The translations under genes and the position numbers were made by a program. This document shows positions 22,916-33,844 of a DNA stretch of 64,000 nucleotides, one piece after another (the first letter of the stretch is position 1; each line of letters begins with the position of its first letter). A model generated the notes under the pieces. It was given only the letters and a program-made list of their open reading frames with translations. It was not told the origin of the DNA and did no database searches. The DNA lies in the NCBI RefSeq assembly GCF_002288925.2, contig NW_022098023.1:33459651-33523650 (forward strand). Reading direction: 5' to 3'. Source of the stretch: Delphinapterus leucas (taxonomy: Eukaryota; Chordata; Mammalia; Artiodactyla; Monodontidae).

Positions 22916-24215
22916 TATTACTATTTCCTTACCTTAAATTCCTATCTCAACTAACTGTAATCTTGCTTCTTATTCTTATCTTTAAAACAAAGAAACAAAC
23001 TTGCACTCAGCTAAGAGGACCAATGATCTTCAACCTTTCATAGAAGTTAATGATTTTCAGTCTTCAAATTGCTTGATTTATATGCTTTATTTGACAATAT
23101 TGGTAATCACCCAATTCATGAAATATATTCTCTATTGTCCTCTGCCTCTATACTAAGTATCATCTTTGATCATTTTCCTCGAACACTCTTTGTCAATAAC
23201 TGATGCCTTTTTTTTTTTGCCTGCTCCTTAAAAGTAGTTTTCTCCAAAACTTGGACTTCAGTTCATTTCTCTTCTTATTCTGCATTTTCCTCTAAGCAGT
23301 CTTCTAAAACTGAGTCTCCAGTATTTATTTCCACTTGCTACTTCTTTCTTAAATTTGAGATTCCAACAATTGATTGGACATTTCAACATGAGAATTTCAC
23401 AGCTGCTTTATATTCAACATTTATAAAACCCAGGCTCTGTATCTTTACTCATAAAATGTAATCCTCTTCTCATATTTCCCAACTTGGCTAAAGCCTCTAC
23501 TCTTCACCAAATCCCAACATAAAAAATTTAGTCTTCTACCTTCTGCCTTCAACAGTACAAAGTGAAACACAGATTCATTTCTGTCTTATGGCTCACACAC
23601 CCAGCTTGAGGACAGGGCCCTATAGCATCTCGTTCAACCTATATCCAGGTAAATTTCCCACCTAGGTTGCACTAATCATCCAAACTATATCAGAGTCTAA
23701 AAATGCACTTTACACTCACATAACTTTGCTCACATTTTTACTCCTATTTTAAATTGTTCCCACTCATCATCAGTCTGGGAAGCATGAGTACATCCTCCAT
23801 TATTCCACAGATATCCCCTCTCTAACAAAACCCATTTGACTTCTCAATAACTTCTTAACAAAAATAACAACTTGCTCCTTTGTGGTTATACACTATTTTT
23901 GTGTCAGTCTCCACAAAACTGTGAGCTTCCTGTGGTCAAGAACCATTTATTATTAATCTCTCACTCCTTTACATGTATAATTACAAGTCACCAATTTTAA
24001 TCTAATTGACTTTTAAACAATCTACACTGTTACCTTAACTTTGGCTTCTACAAATTACCTTGCTACACTTAACTCATACTTTGGAATATTTTCTATTGAA
24101 CAAAGTTTGAAGTAAATGTAATGGAAATATTTGACAACTGCCATATGTGTTTTGGTAGCATTTCCATCTCTGTATGTTAAGCAGTGTTTGTGCAAAGATA
24201 TGAGTATTTTATTGT
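22916..24215. other. Unique or unrecognised sequence, weak L2 similarity
   Basis: No gene. A T run lies at 23209-23218. Bases near 23880-23960 (GTGAGCTTCCTGTGGTCAAG) resemble the L2 3' end block, but the match is too weak for a firm call. Confidence 0.4.
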
Positions 24216-24310
24216 GGTGGTTTTCAAACTGTGCTCCATGGAACCCCCTCATGGAGGAGCCTCAGTAGGTTCTCTGAGCAGGGGCTTGATTATGCAGAAT
24301 CTAAGCACAG
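24216..24310 (+). mobile_element. Possible hAT-type DNA transposon relic
   Basis: GGTGGTTTTCAAACTGTG at 24216-24233 looks like a hAT/Charlie terminal repeat, and CCATGGAACCCCCTCATGGAGGAGCCTCAG shows an internal palindromic flavour common in such elements. The other end is not found. Low-confidence call. Confidence 0.35.
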
Positions 24311-24949
24311 CCTTTCTCACCTGTCAACCCACCAGAACAATTTTACAGATTAGACTTTTGGACACATCTTTATTTTAGAAAGGTTTCTATTATTGAAATA
24401 TTTCAATGCACTGTTTATTGATTTTTGCCTTTATTCTTTTTGTTTTCTTAAAGAGCTAAACTGGACAAAAAAGACTAATAGTACTGAAAGGAATGGTTAG
24501 CCTCATAATTTACAGATAATTTGTTAGACATTAAAAAAATCTCAGTTGGCTGTCCCAGAACTTAAAGCTGTTGAATACATGTGCAACTATGACAAAAGAG
24601 AACACAATTTAAGAATATAAAATAAATTGCAGAGATTTTTCTGAAAAGCAAACTATTTCAATAATTAGAGATTTTATAACATTTTATCACTGTGGAAAAG
24701 AAATCTGCACTTATAAACATCATATGTTGTTTGATTTTCACATTTCTGACTTTAACTTTTTGGGAATATATTTTTGTGTAAGTATGGAAGACATCCTCCA
24801 TTCATAAGTGATTGATTAGTTGAATTGAAATGATGAAAGTTCTGTTTCAAGATTATGTGTCTTCTATAATAACACACTAATATCACTTGTAAAATCCATG
24901 GACTTTTAGGAATCTTATGAGGGTCTACATTTCATTGTGCCTTAACCGA
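24311..24949. other. Unique AT-rich sequence
   Basis: No repeat family or gene recognised. Confidence 0.5.
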
Positions 24950-25490
24950 CCCACCCATCTTCTATACTTTATTTCCCCAGGGATGGGAATGGGACTCTAC
25001 AAACCAAATTTCTCTTTTGCCAACTGGCCCTCCCTTAGGCTGCTAATCACGAGTGCCTGAGGGAACCTACAGGAGAAAAAGAGAAAGTGGGGCATCATTC
25101 TCTCCTGTTTGCTTTCAGCTACTCTCAACAACACCCAGCAGAGCTTCTTTACCCTGACCGACAATCACAGATTGCTCCAGTAGCAGTAATTGTTGCAGTT
25201 GTTCCAACACTTCTAGAAATAACCTCATCAAACCCTCCAGAGACGGTGATATCAGTTGCCTGATACCTCCTCCTTGAATTGAATTGGGTACCAGCCTCAC
25301 ACAATCCCTCTTCTCAGCTTAGAGACCCCACACCATCGAAGTAGACCCACCCCCATCGAAGACCCCACCCACAACCTCCTCAAGCGACTGAGTTATGGCT
25401 TCTCTAAGACTCAAGTTTAATAATACTAACCTCTTTCTTTTGTTTACCTAGTCCTAGGGGTGAAAGCTGCTTCTTATGGTTACCTCTTAC
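24950..25490. other. GC-richer block, probably an old interspersed repeat
   Basis: TGGGACTCTACAAACCAAATTTCTCTTTTGCCAACTGGC, the CAGCAG/CTCC-rich middle part and GGGTGAAAGCTGCTTCTTATGGTTACC resemble an old mammalian repeat that I cannot name. It contains a short internal duplication, CCCATCGAAG-like, around 25333-25365. Short frames here are not convincing. Confidence 0.35.
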
Positions 25491-26284
25491 CTCTTTGTTT
25501 TCTAAAAAGCAAGGAGGTAATGTTACTTTATTTTTCCTTTGTATATTATAGGCATTAATAGGAATATGTTGGATAAAACAAAATAGTATACTGTTTTGAT
25601 ATTATTTATATTTTCCTCCAAAGTTACCTACAGTAGTTTTGTTTAACACATTTATATATTCATACATTTTAACCTTGCCAATGTTAAAATTCCTAAAATT
25701 TTAACTCTAGTTCATAAAACTAACTTATTGTCCTCAAATAACCTCATTTTATATGCTAATTCTTTCCTCTGTCTCTTTTGCCTAAGGAGAGTCAAACTTT
25801 CCCTGGGGCGGTAGGGCATTTGTCCAGTGATGTATAGAGTAACCTGTACTTTCCAATGTCTTAGAGACATTCCTGAGAAGAAGAGAGAATGATGACCTCC
25901 ATTTTGTATAATGTTTCCAGAAACTTTGCTCATTTATTTCCATCTGTTTGTCAGAGCTAGGTCAACCCTAAAGACACTCGCTCTCACCCTCTTTTTTTTT
26001 TTTTTTTGTAAAAAGGAAGAAAGGGAAACAAATATTTAGTGAAACACAGACTGGGACATTCAAGAAAAAGGTGATCCTATTGATAATAGGAAACTTAGCA
26101 GCCATAACAGTTTCACTATCGAATACATATCAGTCACTAAAATAACAATTATATAAATGTTTTAAGTTTTCCTTGTAAAATGAACTTTTAATGTTGGCAG
26201 GCACTTGAATCAGGCATGAATTTCCAAGGAAAATATTTAGAGTACCTTTGGATGCACTTGAATACAGAAAGAAAGGTTGTTTTA
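25491..26284. other. Unique AT-rich sequence
   Basis: No gene. A T run lies at 25992-26007. Confidence 0.5.
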
Positions 26285-26515
26285 TTAACATATACACACT
26301 ACTATATATAAAATAGATAACCAACAAGGACCTACTGTATAGCACAGGGAAGTATACTCAATATTTTGTAATAACCTATAAGAGAAAAGAATCTGAAAAA
26401 TAATATATATATTATATAAATATATATATATACTATGTATGTATGTATAACTCATCACTGTGCTGTACCCCTGAAACTAACACAAAATTTGAAAAAAATT
26501 TGAAACAAGAAACTT
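26285..26515 (+). mobile_element. L1 3' end fragment
   Basis: Sense-oriented L1 3' terminus: ACACACTACTATATATAAAATAGATAACC, CAAGGACCTACTGTATAGCACAGGGAA, and GTGCTGTACCCCTGAAACTAACACAAAATTTG. It includes a TA-rich expansion at 26402-26452. No coding part remains. Confidence 0.88.
26402..26452. repeat. (TA)n / (GTAT)n simple repeat inside L1 3' end
   Basis: ATATATAT units followed by GTATGTATGTATAA expanded from the A/T-rich part of the L1 3' UTR. Confidence 0.75.
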
Positions 26516-28227
26516 CACACTAATCTTTGAAATTACATAGAAATTGTAAGAATAGAAAGATAAGGTGGATATTGAAAAGTGGAAAAAGTAGAATTTGAAC
26601 ATAAAATTATAGTCTGAAAGGTTGGAAGGGTATAAGGCAGCAGGTAAGTTTTAACTTATCTATTGTAAATTTAACATGTGAATCTTATCTTTTTAGGAAG
26701 ATACATTGCAAGAGAGTATAGACAGCATTTCTGAAACATGACAGTGAGTTACAACCCAGGATGGTGAGGTAGCAGACAGGAAGAAGTAGAAGCAGATTTT
26801 CTAGTATGTTCCTCATAGTTTGGTAATGACTGACAGTGGAGTAGAGAATAGATGAACAGAGTAGAGGTCTCACATCTTTCATTTCTATAATATTTTCAGT
26901 ATATATACTTCTGAGTTTTTAAAATACAAACCATCAAACACAGCTAGTGCCATGTACTCCAAATTTACTTTGGATATGACTTAAGGTTAACAATGACAAA
27001 GAATGGAGTTTGAGTTACTATTCTTTTGCATGTGATTTTAAGGTTATGAAAAATGTGAGGTCAAAAAGTCCTTATCCATTAGTTCTGAAAATGCCCTCAT
27101 TTGACCGTGATTGACAATTTTTGACAATGATTGACGGACTCTGTAAGCCGTGATAAAAAATGACAGCCTTGAGTATTTTGAACAAGTTACATTTTAAAGG
27201 AATTAAGTTGCTAATGGATTAACAGTGGTCAATGAAGAAGGAGTGGGCCATTACTTTTTATGGATTATGGGATTATCATTCCTTATAGAACATTGACAGT
27301 CATTCTCACTAGTCCTTCCTGAGATTCCAATGCAACAGAATTCTCTTTCAGATAAGATTTTCCTTTATATGAAGCCCAAGTTAACCTGTTAGTTCACTCA
27401 CTATGCTTTAGGATGTTGATAATTCACTGAAGAACACTGAGGTCCTCTTTTCATAGTCTAATATTATCTTTCTGAATACACACATAGTACTTTTTCTCAA
27501 ATTCATGAAAAATGACAGGACAATTAAACCAAAATCATATCCAGATATCACACTCCCTCTGGACTCAGATTCACATTATTATAATTCTGACTAGTTTTCT
27601 AATGAGTTAACAAATTCTTTGGTCTTGTAGCATAAAGTTAATGTACCCATTTTTAGTTCTTAAAGAAAATCAAGCTTCTACTATGAGCTTCATTCATCTA
27701 GGCTCTTATCTAGGAAAAAAGGATGATTTTTGCAGTATCTAAGGCATGTAAGAGTCAAACCAAGTAACCTTTCAACAAATCTCTCAGTAAAATTTTGTCC
27801 CCTAAGAAAATGCTTTTTCTTAAAATTCTCCGTTTTTGTCAATAGTATTAATATACTTTAAATAAATGATTATCAGCATTTATTCATCTTGTTTTTTCAC
27901 TCTCTACACCCAGTTCCAGTTTGTTTCTAAATATTGCTAATTTTCTTTCTATAACATTTCTTGTATTCTTCATTTTCTTCTAATTTCCACAGTCATCACC
28001 TTTTCTGTTGTTCATATCATTAAGAGTAGATAATACAATGGCCTCCATTAGGTCCAAAACCAAATTGTCACCAATGCAAAATAAGGAAATCATGCTTAAC
28101 AGCAGTAACATGTATGGAAAAGCACAGGAGTAGTGGTTGACAATACATTTAATGTTGAGCAAAAAGCTTATTATCCCGGGTTGCATATTAGAAAGACAAG
28201 CATTAAAAAATTGAGTTTAGGACAATA
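26516..28227. other. Unique AT-rich sequence with short TGAC-rich stretch
   Basis: No gene. At about 27105-27170 TTGAC/TGACAA-type words recur (ATTGACAATTTTTGACAATGATTGACGG) and may be the decayed end of an old repeat. Confidence 0.5.
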
Positions 28228-28340
28228 CGATATAACGAGCTTTGGGATTTCATGATCTAGGTTTGAATCTTGATTGTGTGATCTTAACTCACAGTTAGAT
28301 TTCTCATCTGCAGAATGGCGATAATATTAATAACTATCAT
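28228..28340 (+). mobile_element. MIR SINE fragment
   Basis: GGGATTTCATGATCTAGGTTTGAATCTTGATTG, TGTGATCTTAACTCACAG and TTTCTCATCTGCAGAATGG follow the tRNA-derived and core parts of MIR in order. It runs straight into an opposite-strand MIR at 28341. Confidence 0.75.
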
Positions 28341-28565
28341 TTATTGTGTGTTTATCATGAGCCAGGCAATAAGTGCTTTATATGTCTCACTTCATTTAAC
28401 CTTCATAGTAACCCTGCTAAATAAATAACATTATTATCCTCACATTACAGAGGAAAATATTAAGTCCGAAGATGGCAAATTAATTTTTTCCAGTATCACA
28501 CAAGTAATATGTGACAGAACATGAATTCTAAGCTCTGGTCTCTGATATCAGAGCCTGTGGTTTCA
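28341..28565 (-). mobile_element. MIR SINE, nearly full length
   Basis: Antisense MIR: TTTATTGTGTGTTTATCATGAGCCAGGCAATAAGTGC, then AACCTTCATAGTAACCCTGC, ACAGAGGAAAATATTAAG and ATCACACAAGTAATATGTGACAGAAC, and then GAGCCTGTGG at the tRNA-derived end. The order matches the whole MIR consensus. Confidence 0.85.
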
Positions 28566-28928
28566 TCATTGAGACTTGAGTGAGATTATGCATGTTCACA
28601 ACCGACATGGGTCAGGTACATAGTAATTGTTTAGCAAAAGTTGGTTTCATTTTCTTGTAATTTTGTGACAGGGGAAAACGTTTTGTATTCTATTACAAGT
28701 TAATCACTAAAGGAATGTTGCCTATAAGCTTAAATTATACATAATGGCCCATCTCTGGGAACCCTGCTTCCCAGGTAATGAGCATTAAGTTAAAATACTG
28801 TTTAGCTCACAGGAAACATCCTGACCAGTTCCACCTGTGAATGACTGCAGGGAGGAAGAAATTAACACATCCCCTCCAGAGGCTGATGGGAACCAGGAAG
28901 TGTTTGACTTTCCTCCCTCCCCTTTTAG

Positions 28929-28936
28929 TATAAAAG
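28929..28936 (+). promoter_or_regulatory. TATA box of solo LTR
   Basis: TATAAAAG sits 77 bp upstream of the end-proximal poly(A) signal at 29013, as expected for a U3/R junction. The C/T-rich stretch before it (CTTTCCTCCCTCCCC) is typical of LTR promoters. Whether it still directs transcription cannot be judged here. Confidence 0.6.
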
Positions 28937-29012
28937 GAGCCTGAATTCTAACTCAGGCAAGATGGTTCCTTGGGGCACGAGCCCACCATATTCTTGGTTA
29001 TCTGGCTTTCTG

Positions 29013-29018
29013 AATAAA
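29013..29018 (+). terminator. Poly(A) signal of solo LTR
   Basis: AATAAA within TCTGAATAAAGTCATTATTCC, downstream of the TATA box and followed by a U5-like segment ending GGTAACA. Confidence 0.6.
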
Positions 29019-29096
29019 GTCATTATTCCTCACCCCAGCAACTCGTCTCTTGATTATTGGCCTGTCATGCGGCGAGCTTAGACTCGGTAACAATTT

Positions 29097-29310
29097 CATT
29101 ATATAGTGTGCTTGTTGGAACATACTTTAGCTACTAGATTCATTTCAAGCTTCCGCATTAAGAATGTGTTGTCATCTGAAGTGAGCTAAACCCTTTGAAG
29201 AATGAGTAGGAAATTGAAATGCATCATACGTAGCCACAGTGAAGTGTTGGGCATGTTCAGTCTGAAGGAAAAAGGACACTGAAAGCACATGATACCTGAC
29301 TTCAAGGTAA
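29097..29310. other. Unique sequence
   Basis: No repeat recognised between the solo LTR and the GA/GT repeat. Confidence 0.5.
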
Positions 29311-29314
29311 AAAG

Positions 29315-29374
29315 AAAGAGAGACAGAGAGAGAGAGACAGAGAGGGAGAGACACAGAGAGAGAGAGAGAGAGAG

Positions 29375-29408
<34 letters not shown>
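29315..29408. repeat. (GA)n-(GT)n compound microsatellite
   Basis: About 64 bp of GA with interruptions (ACAG, GGGAG, ACAC), then an uninterrupted (TG)n run from about 29379 to 29408. The minus-strand frame that gives a Ser/Leu-rich repeat peptide at 29172-29423 is a by-product of this tract. Confidence 0.95.
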
Positions 29409-29649
29409 GTATATGACCCCCAACAGAATAGAACTTGATGGGTGAATAAAATATTTATTTTAAATCAATGGGAAAGTTCTTTCTAGTAAACAGAATTGCC
29501 CAAGGGTGGATGGACTGCCTCAGGAAAAAATAATCCAATTGTTTTCTGAAACACAAAAAAGCATACTACACCTGGCCTTGGTTACATTCAGAGTCTTTGG
29601 CTAGAATCATCTTTTTATGAGATTGCTGGTTGAATACTTGAGCTCAATT
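29409..29649. other. Unique sequence
   Basis: No gene or repeat recognised. Confidence 0.45.
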
Positions 29650-31420
29650 ATATCACCATGCTTTCCATGCTTTGTCAAGCTCTACCCAGGGCCCAAATGT
29701 GATAGCCCTCAGCCACTTGTCTTACCGGTACCCTATCATCCTCTTATCTTCACAGTTTTGGTGTCCCATCACTCTCCTAATTGTTTCCCCACTGCTACAT
29801 CCTCTGTCAACACTTTCCATTTGTTTGCCAGAAACTCTGATCCATTATTAACAAACTACTCTATAGCATCATTCTCTTCATCCAGTGCCCTATTTGCCTA
29901 CTTGTCTACAAAAATCTGACATTCCCATGAATCAAACCTTCCCCCTGTTTCATGCTCCTGTGTCAGCAGCCCATTTTCCCCCATCTTTGTACCACAGGGT
30001 CAAGACATGGGTTTAGCTTCTTGACCTTCAGGGCCATTCCAAACGATTACTCTTTAATTCCCCACAAGCATGTCTTCAAGTCTCCTGTCATGTAGCTATG
30101 TAGCCCTCTGTCTATCCTTGCTGTTTTCTTAAAATCTCCACATTTTTTGAGAATTTTGCTATTTTTCTCACTAGTTGACTAGACAGATTGTAATATATAC
30201 ATTATTGACTAATCCATGCATTGTGGACTAGTTCCTTGCTCTTCATAGCTCCAGGTTCCTTTTTTTCTGCTGTCTTTCAGAAATGTATTTCCAAGATTAT
30301 ACTCTAGATAATTCTCACAGCTGTCATTGAGCCTGACATACACCAAAAACTGTATCTGGTTAATACATTATCCCTTTATGTTACCCTACCCAGATTCACT
30401 GTTGGAATTGAAACTTGAACATCTCACTTCAAACATCTCAATTTATCTGATTCAAATCTCCTATGCTTTTCTCTTACTCTTTACAACCTCTTTCTCTGAT
30501 CCTCCTGGACAATTTCTGTCTCTCATCAGAACTTTACCTCCTTACCTAGGTGCTTTAGATTCCATGACCCATCTTTTCAGTTGCTTAGTTGCTTTTATTC
30601 TTTTGTTTCTTACTCTCATTCTTTCATCTTATGCTGAAAAAATTCAGCTTCTGGAAAGACTCAAGCCCTTCCCATCTTAAAACAATGTCACCCTTGAACA
30701 AACATTCTCCTCTAGCCGCCATTACTGGTCCCCTTTGTAGGTAAAAGTCTTGAAACTTCTTGAAAAAACCCTACAGTTGGTATTTCCACTTCCTTTCACC
30801 CCATTCATTCCTTATCCCACTCTAATCTGGCTTCTGGCTCCCCCCCCGCCCCGCCTTCACTGAATCTACTTGAATTGATATCTACATTGCCCTCAGTGTT
30901 ACCAGATCCAGTGAAATATTTGCTGTGTTCATCTCACTTCATCTCTCTATGGCAATTATTATGTTGAACACACATTCCTTCCTGAAATCCTCTTCCCTCT
31001 GAGCTTCTGTGAACCTTCTCTCCTAGAGTCCCTCCTTTCTCTGTTTTTCCTCTTCTATCATCTTCCAGTACTCTTGTTTCTCCACCTAGATTTAATATAT
31101 TATATACTCTCCCTAAAAGACCTTAGGCAAATTCAAAACATTCAGCTGCCACACATGCACTGGTAGTTCTCAATTTCCAGGCAAGGAATAGCAGAATCAG
31201 AGCACCACCCTTCTGTATCAGACTGCTTTGTAAACATCTCCACATGTCTGAACCACACGCCACTGCCTAAACTCAACTTTTCAGCCTTTTACCGGAAACT
31301 TCTTCTCTTCCTTTGCTGCCCATCTCAGCGTCTGGCACCATGTTGTCCCAGTCAGAAATGTGAGTCATTTTGCATTTCTTTCTTTCTTCTCCCCGCAACT
31401 ACTCTGTCACAAGGTATTAT
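29650..31420 (+). mobile_element. Long L2 LINE relic, 5' portion (ORF2 region)
   Basis: C/T-rich sense-strand sequence that follows the L2 ORF2 3' half. Clear landmarks are TGAAATCCTCTTCCCTCTGAGCTTCTG, TAAACTCAACTTTTCAG, CATCTCAGCGTCTGGCACCATG, and GTGAGTCATTTTGCATTTC (the counterpart of the usual GTCATCCTTGACTCC block). The first ~600 bp are assigned more weakly. No intact frame remains; frames at 29617-29919 and 30327-30680 are chance openings in the decayed gene. A C run at 30841-30854 lies within it. Confidence 0.75.
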
Positions 31421-31569
31421 TTCATTTATTTAAAAACATTTTATCAAGCACTTGTTATATACTATGACAGAAGAAAGATGCATAGAAAGGGAATTAGACA
31501 ATAATGCAGATGCGATGTTATGAAAATACATGTAAGCGCAGAGAGTCGGATTGAGTAGGCTTGCTTCAC
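31421..31569. other. Sequence interrupting the L2 relic
   Basis: ACATTTTATCAAGCACTTGTTATATACTATG resembles an antisense L2 or MIR 3' end, so a small old insertion may split the L2 copy here. Confidence 0.4.
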
Positions 31570-32280
31570 ATGTCCAAGCCCATCTTTGTCCTCTCCTTTC
31601 CTTTTCCACAGTCACTCCTGCTTTTCTTCTACTTTGCTGCAGTTCTATGCAGTCTGGACCCTTTAATCTGTCTTCCTCACTGTTGTCAGAGGGACCTTTA
31701 CAAAATGCCATTTGATCACGTCACTGGCTGACTTTCAAACCTTAAGTGGTTCTCAAGGCTGTCATGCTGTAGTTCACAGTTCACAGCTGAACATCCGTGT
31801 AGTTCAGCCCTTCACATTTAGGCCCCGGTCTTGTTTCCAACCTCATCTTCGACCATTGCTTCACTGGTTTTCAGGTCTTCCTCACATGGTGTCTTTTACC
31901 TGGAGCGAGTGAGGTTGTTTCATACCTCTGCACCTTCTCACTTATTATTACCTTTTCCTAGAATACACCTTCCCTTATTATGCTCATCCAGCTAATTTCC
32001 AGGATGTCTTTCCTGATGAGCACTACCTCAAGCCTTATCTATCCTTCCTTTGCTTCCATATCTCCTTTTGCATACAATTCTGATGGCAATTATCAATTCA
32101 TTCACCAAGTATTTATTAAGCACCATATATCATGCTTTAATTTACCTGTCTTTTTTCTACACCACACTGTAAGTTCCCTGAGTGGAAAGATTATATTTTA
32201 TTTTAGGGTAGAGTCCCAGAACCTAGTATAGGTATATAAAGAGATGGCATGCAATAAATACATATGTTAAATGAATGGGT
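31570..32280 (+). mobile_element. L2 LINE relic, 3' portion to the terminus
   Basis: Continues L2: TTGCTGCAGTTCTATGCAG, GTCAGAGGGACCTTTACAAAATGCC, TTGATCACGTCACTGGCTG, AACCTTAAGTGGTTCTC, ATGTCTTTCCTGATGAGCACTACC, CACACTGTAAGTTCCCTGAGTGG, then the end GGCATGCAATAAATACATATGTTAAATGAATGGG. This is the typical L2 3' terminus with its (TGAATG)-like tail. Minus- and plus-strand frames at 31430-31711 and 31712-31912 are not genes. Confidence 0.88.
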
Positions 32281-32371
32281 TCCCATCACAAGAGTCACTG
32301 AAAGAAATATATTGTATTAATGGAATTTATTGGGAGACCCATCACTAGTTACTAGGATCTCTGGTCCTAGA

Positions 32372-32575
32372 ACCAGGCTGTTTATATGAACCATAGGTTT
32401 AACACATTAACTCTGTGTCCTTGGAGAGTTTAATCTCCACTCCTATAAATGTAGATAGTAGTAGTCTCTACCTTACAGAATTGTTAGACGATTACGTTAA
32501 TTCATACACATATATATAATGCACTTAAAACAGGGTCTGGCCAGAGTAAGAATTCAATAAATATCAGAAATAGTT
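32372..32575 (+). mobile_element. MIR SINE
   Basis: CTCTGTGTCCTTGGAGAGTTTAATCTC, then GTAGATAGTAGTAG, TACCTTACAGAATTGTTAG and GGGTCTGGCCAGAGTAAGAATTCAATAAATATC match the MIR core and 3' end in order. Confidence 0.8.
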
Positions 32576-32740
32576 GTAACCAGAGGTCCAAAACCCACAA
32601 AGTGTCTACTTCGTTATTAGACATTAGGTTTCAGAACCAGACATCTTATTGATTTAGCTGATCTTCAACATTCCTTCAAACTCTAAGGTTCTACGTATAT
32701 ATGATAATCGTCATGCATTTCATGTAGTATTTGAATAATG

Positions 32741-33180
32741 TCATACAGAGTGAAGTAAGTCAGAAAGAGAAAAACAAATACCAAATGCTAATGCACATAT
32801 ATGGAATTTTAAAAAGCAGTACTGATGAACCTAGTGGCAGGGCAGGAATAAAGATGCAGACATAGAGAACAGACTTGAGGGCATGAGGGGCAGGGGAAGC
32901 TGGGACGAAGTGAGAGAGTAGCACTGACATACATACACTACCAAATGTGAAATGGATGGCTGGTGGGAAGCAGCAGCATAGCATAGGGAGATCAGCTCGA
33001 TGCTTTGTGATGGCCTAGAGGGGTGAGATAGGGAGGATGGAGGGAGGCTCAAGAGGGAGGGGATAGGGGGATATATGTATACATATAGCTGATTCACTTT
33101 GTTGTACAGCAGAAACTAACACAACATTGTAAAGCATTTATACTCTAATAAAGATGCGAAAAAAATAAATTAAAAAATTA
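32741..33180 (+). mobile_element. L1 LINE 3' end, younger cetacean/artiodactyl type
   Basis: Sense L1 3' region: CATACAGAGTGAAGTAAGTCAGAAAGAG, GTGGCAGGGCAGGAATAAAGATGCAGAC, CTGGGACGAAGTGAGAGAG, TAGCATAGGGAGATCAGCTCG, and the terminus TGATTCACTTTGTTGTACAGCAGAAACTAACACAACATTG followed by AATAAAGATG and an A-rich tail. The copy is 5'-truncated just inside the end of ORF2. The flanking minus-strand frames (32760-33097) are readings of this 3' UTR, not genes. Confidence 0.9.
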
Positions 33181-33830
33181 AAAACTATAACCTTCATTGT
33201 AAATAATACCAAATTCTTTTTGGTGGAACAGTGGGAGGACTGAAAGTAAGCTAGATCTGATACATGCCAATTACAATTAATTACAGAAATTAATTTAATA
33301 TTTAGTCTGACCTCATTCCCTACTGACTTATCTCTTCATTCCCTACTGAGCTTATGATTTATAGGAAAATTATAAATCAATTTTTTCAAAGCCTGATAGC
33401 ATGTGGAAAATTCAGGTATGATCCAGGTAGGTCTCTATGACTTAGGTATGACTCTAGAAGCAGGAAGAATCTTAAGACAGTGTTATAACTTGATGCCTGA
33501 TGAATAGTTGAACAAGTGTTCCTAATATTCTTTCCGCATTTCAAGAGTACTAAATAAATAATCATTAAAATTTGTGTTATCCCTTCATCTTTGCTTTCTC
33601 TTTCTCTCATCTTTGCTTTCTCTCAAGAATTTAGTTTGTTCCCTTTACTACATTGACTGTTTGTGCTAAGCTTACCATACCAAAACATTCTACCAGCTCC
33701 AATAAACCAACTCAAATGCACCACAAAAATACCTAAAAACTTGCAATATCTTGATTGATGATGAGTAGGCCTTGAATAGGGATGCAGAGCATAGAAATTC
33801 AACAGTTAAATATTATATATATTAGTATAA
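33181..33830. other. Unique sequence with a duplicated 17-bp motif
   Basis: No gene. TCATCTTTGCTTTCTCT occurs at 33585-33601 and again at 33607-33623. The rest is AT-rich unique DNA. Confidence 0.5.
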
Positions 33831-33844
33831 AATTTGAATATTCA

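Larger units (their letters stand above)
28664..29092 (+). mobile_element. Solo LTR of an endogenous retrovirus (ERV1-like)
   Basis: A 429-bp unit begins TGTGAC and ends GTAACA, a near-perfect short inverted repeat with the canonical TG...CA ends. It is flanked by a 4-bp target duplication ATTT (28660-28663 and 29093-29096), the size typical of ERV1 elements. Inside, GTATAAAAGG gives a TATA box at 28929-28936 and TGAATAAAGTC a poly(A) signal at 29013-29018, so U3, R and U5 are in the normal order on the plus strand. No internal viral genes adjoin it, so it looks like a solo LTR left by recombination. ERV1 assignment is inferred from duplication size and general layout. Confidence 0.8.

Noticed and set aside
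29172..29423. Ser/Leu- and His/Thr-repeat protein on the minus strand
   Set aside because: Direct translation of the GA/GT microsatellite.
30841..30858. Possible G-quadruplex on the minus strand
   Set aside because: Only two to three strong G runs, in a pyrimidine-rich L2 relic; too short to support.
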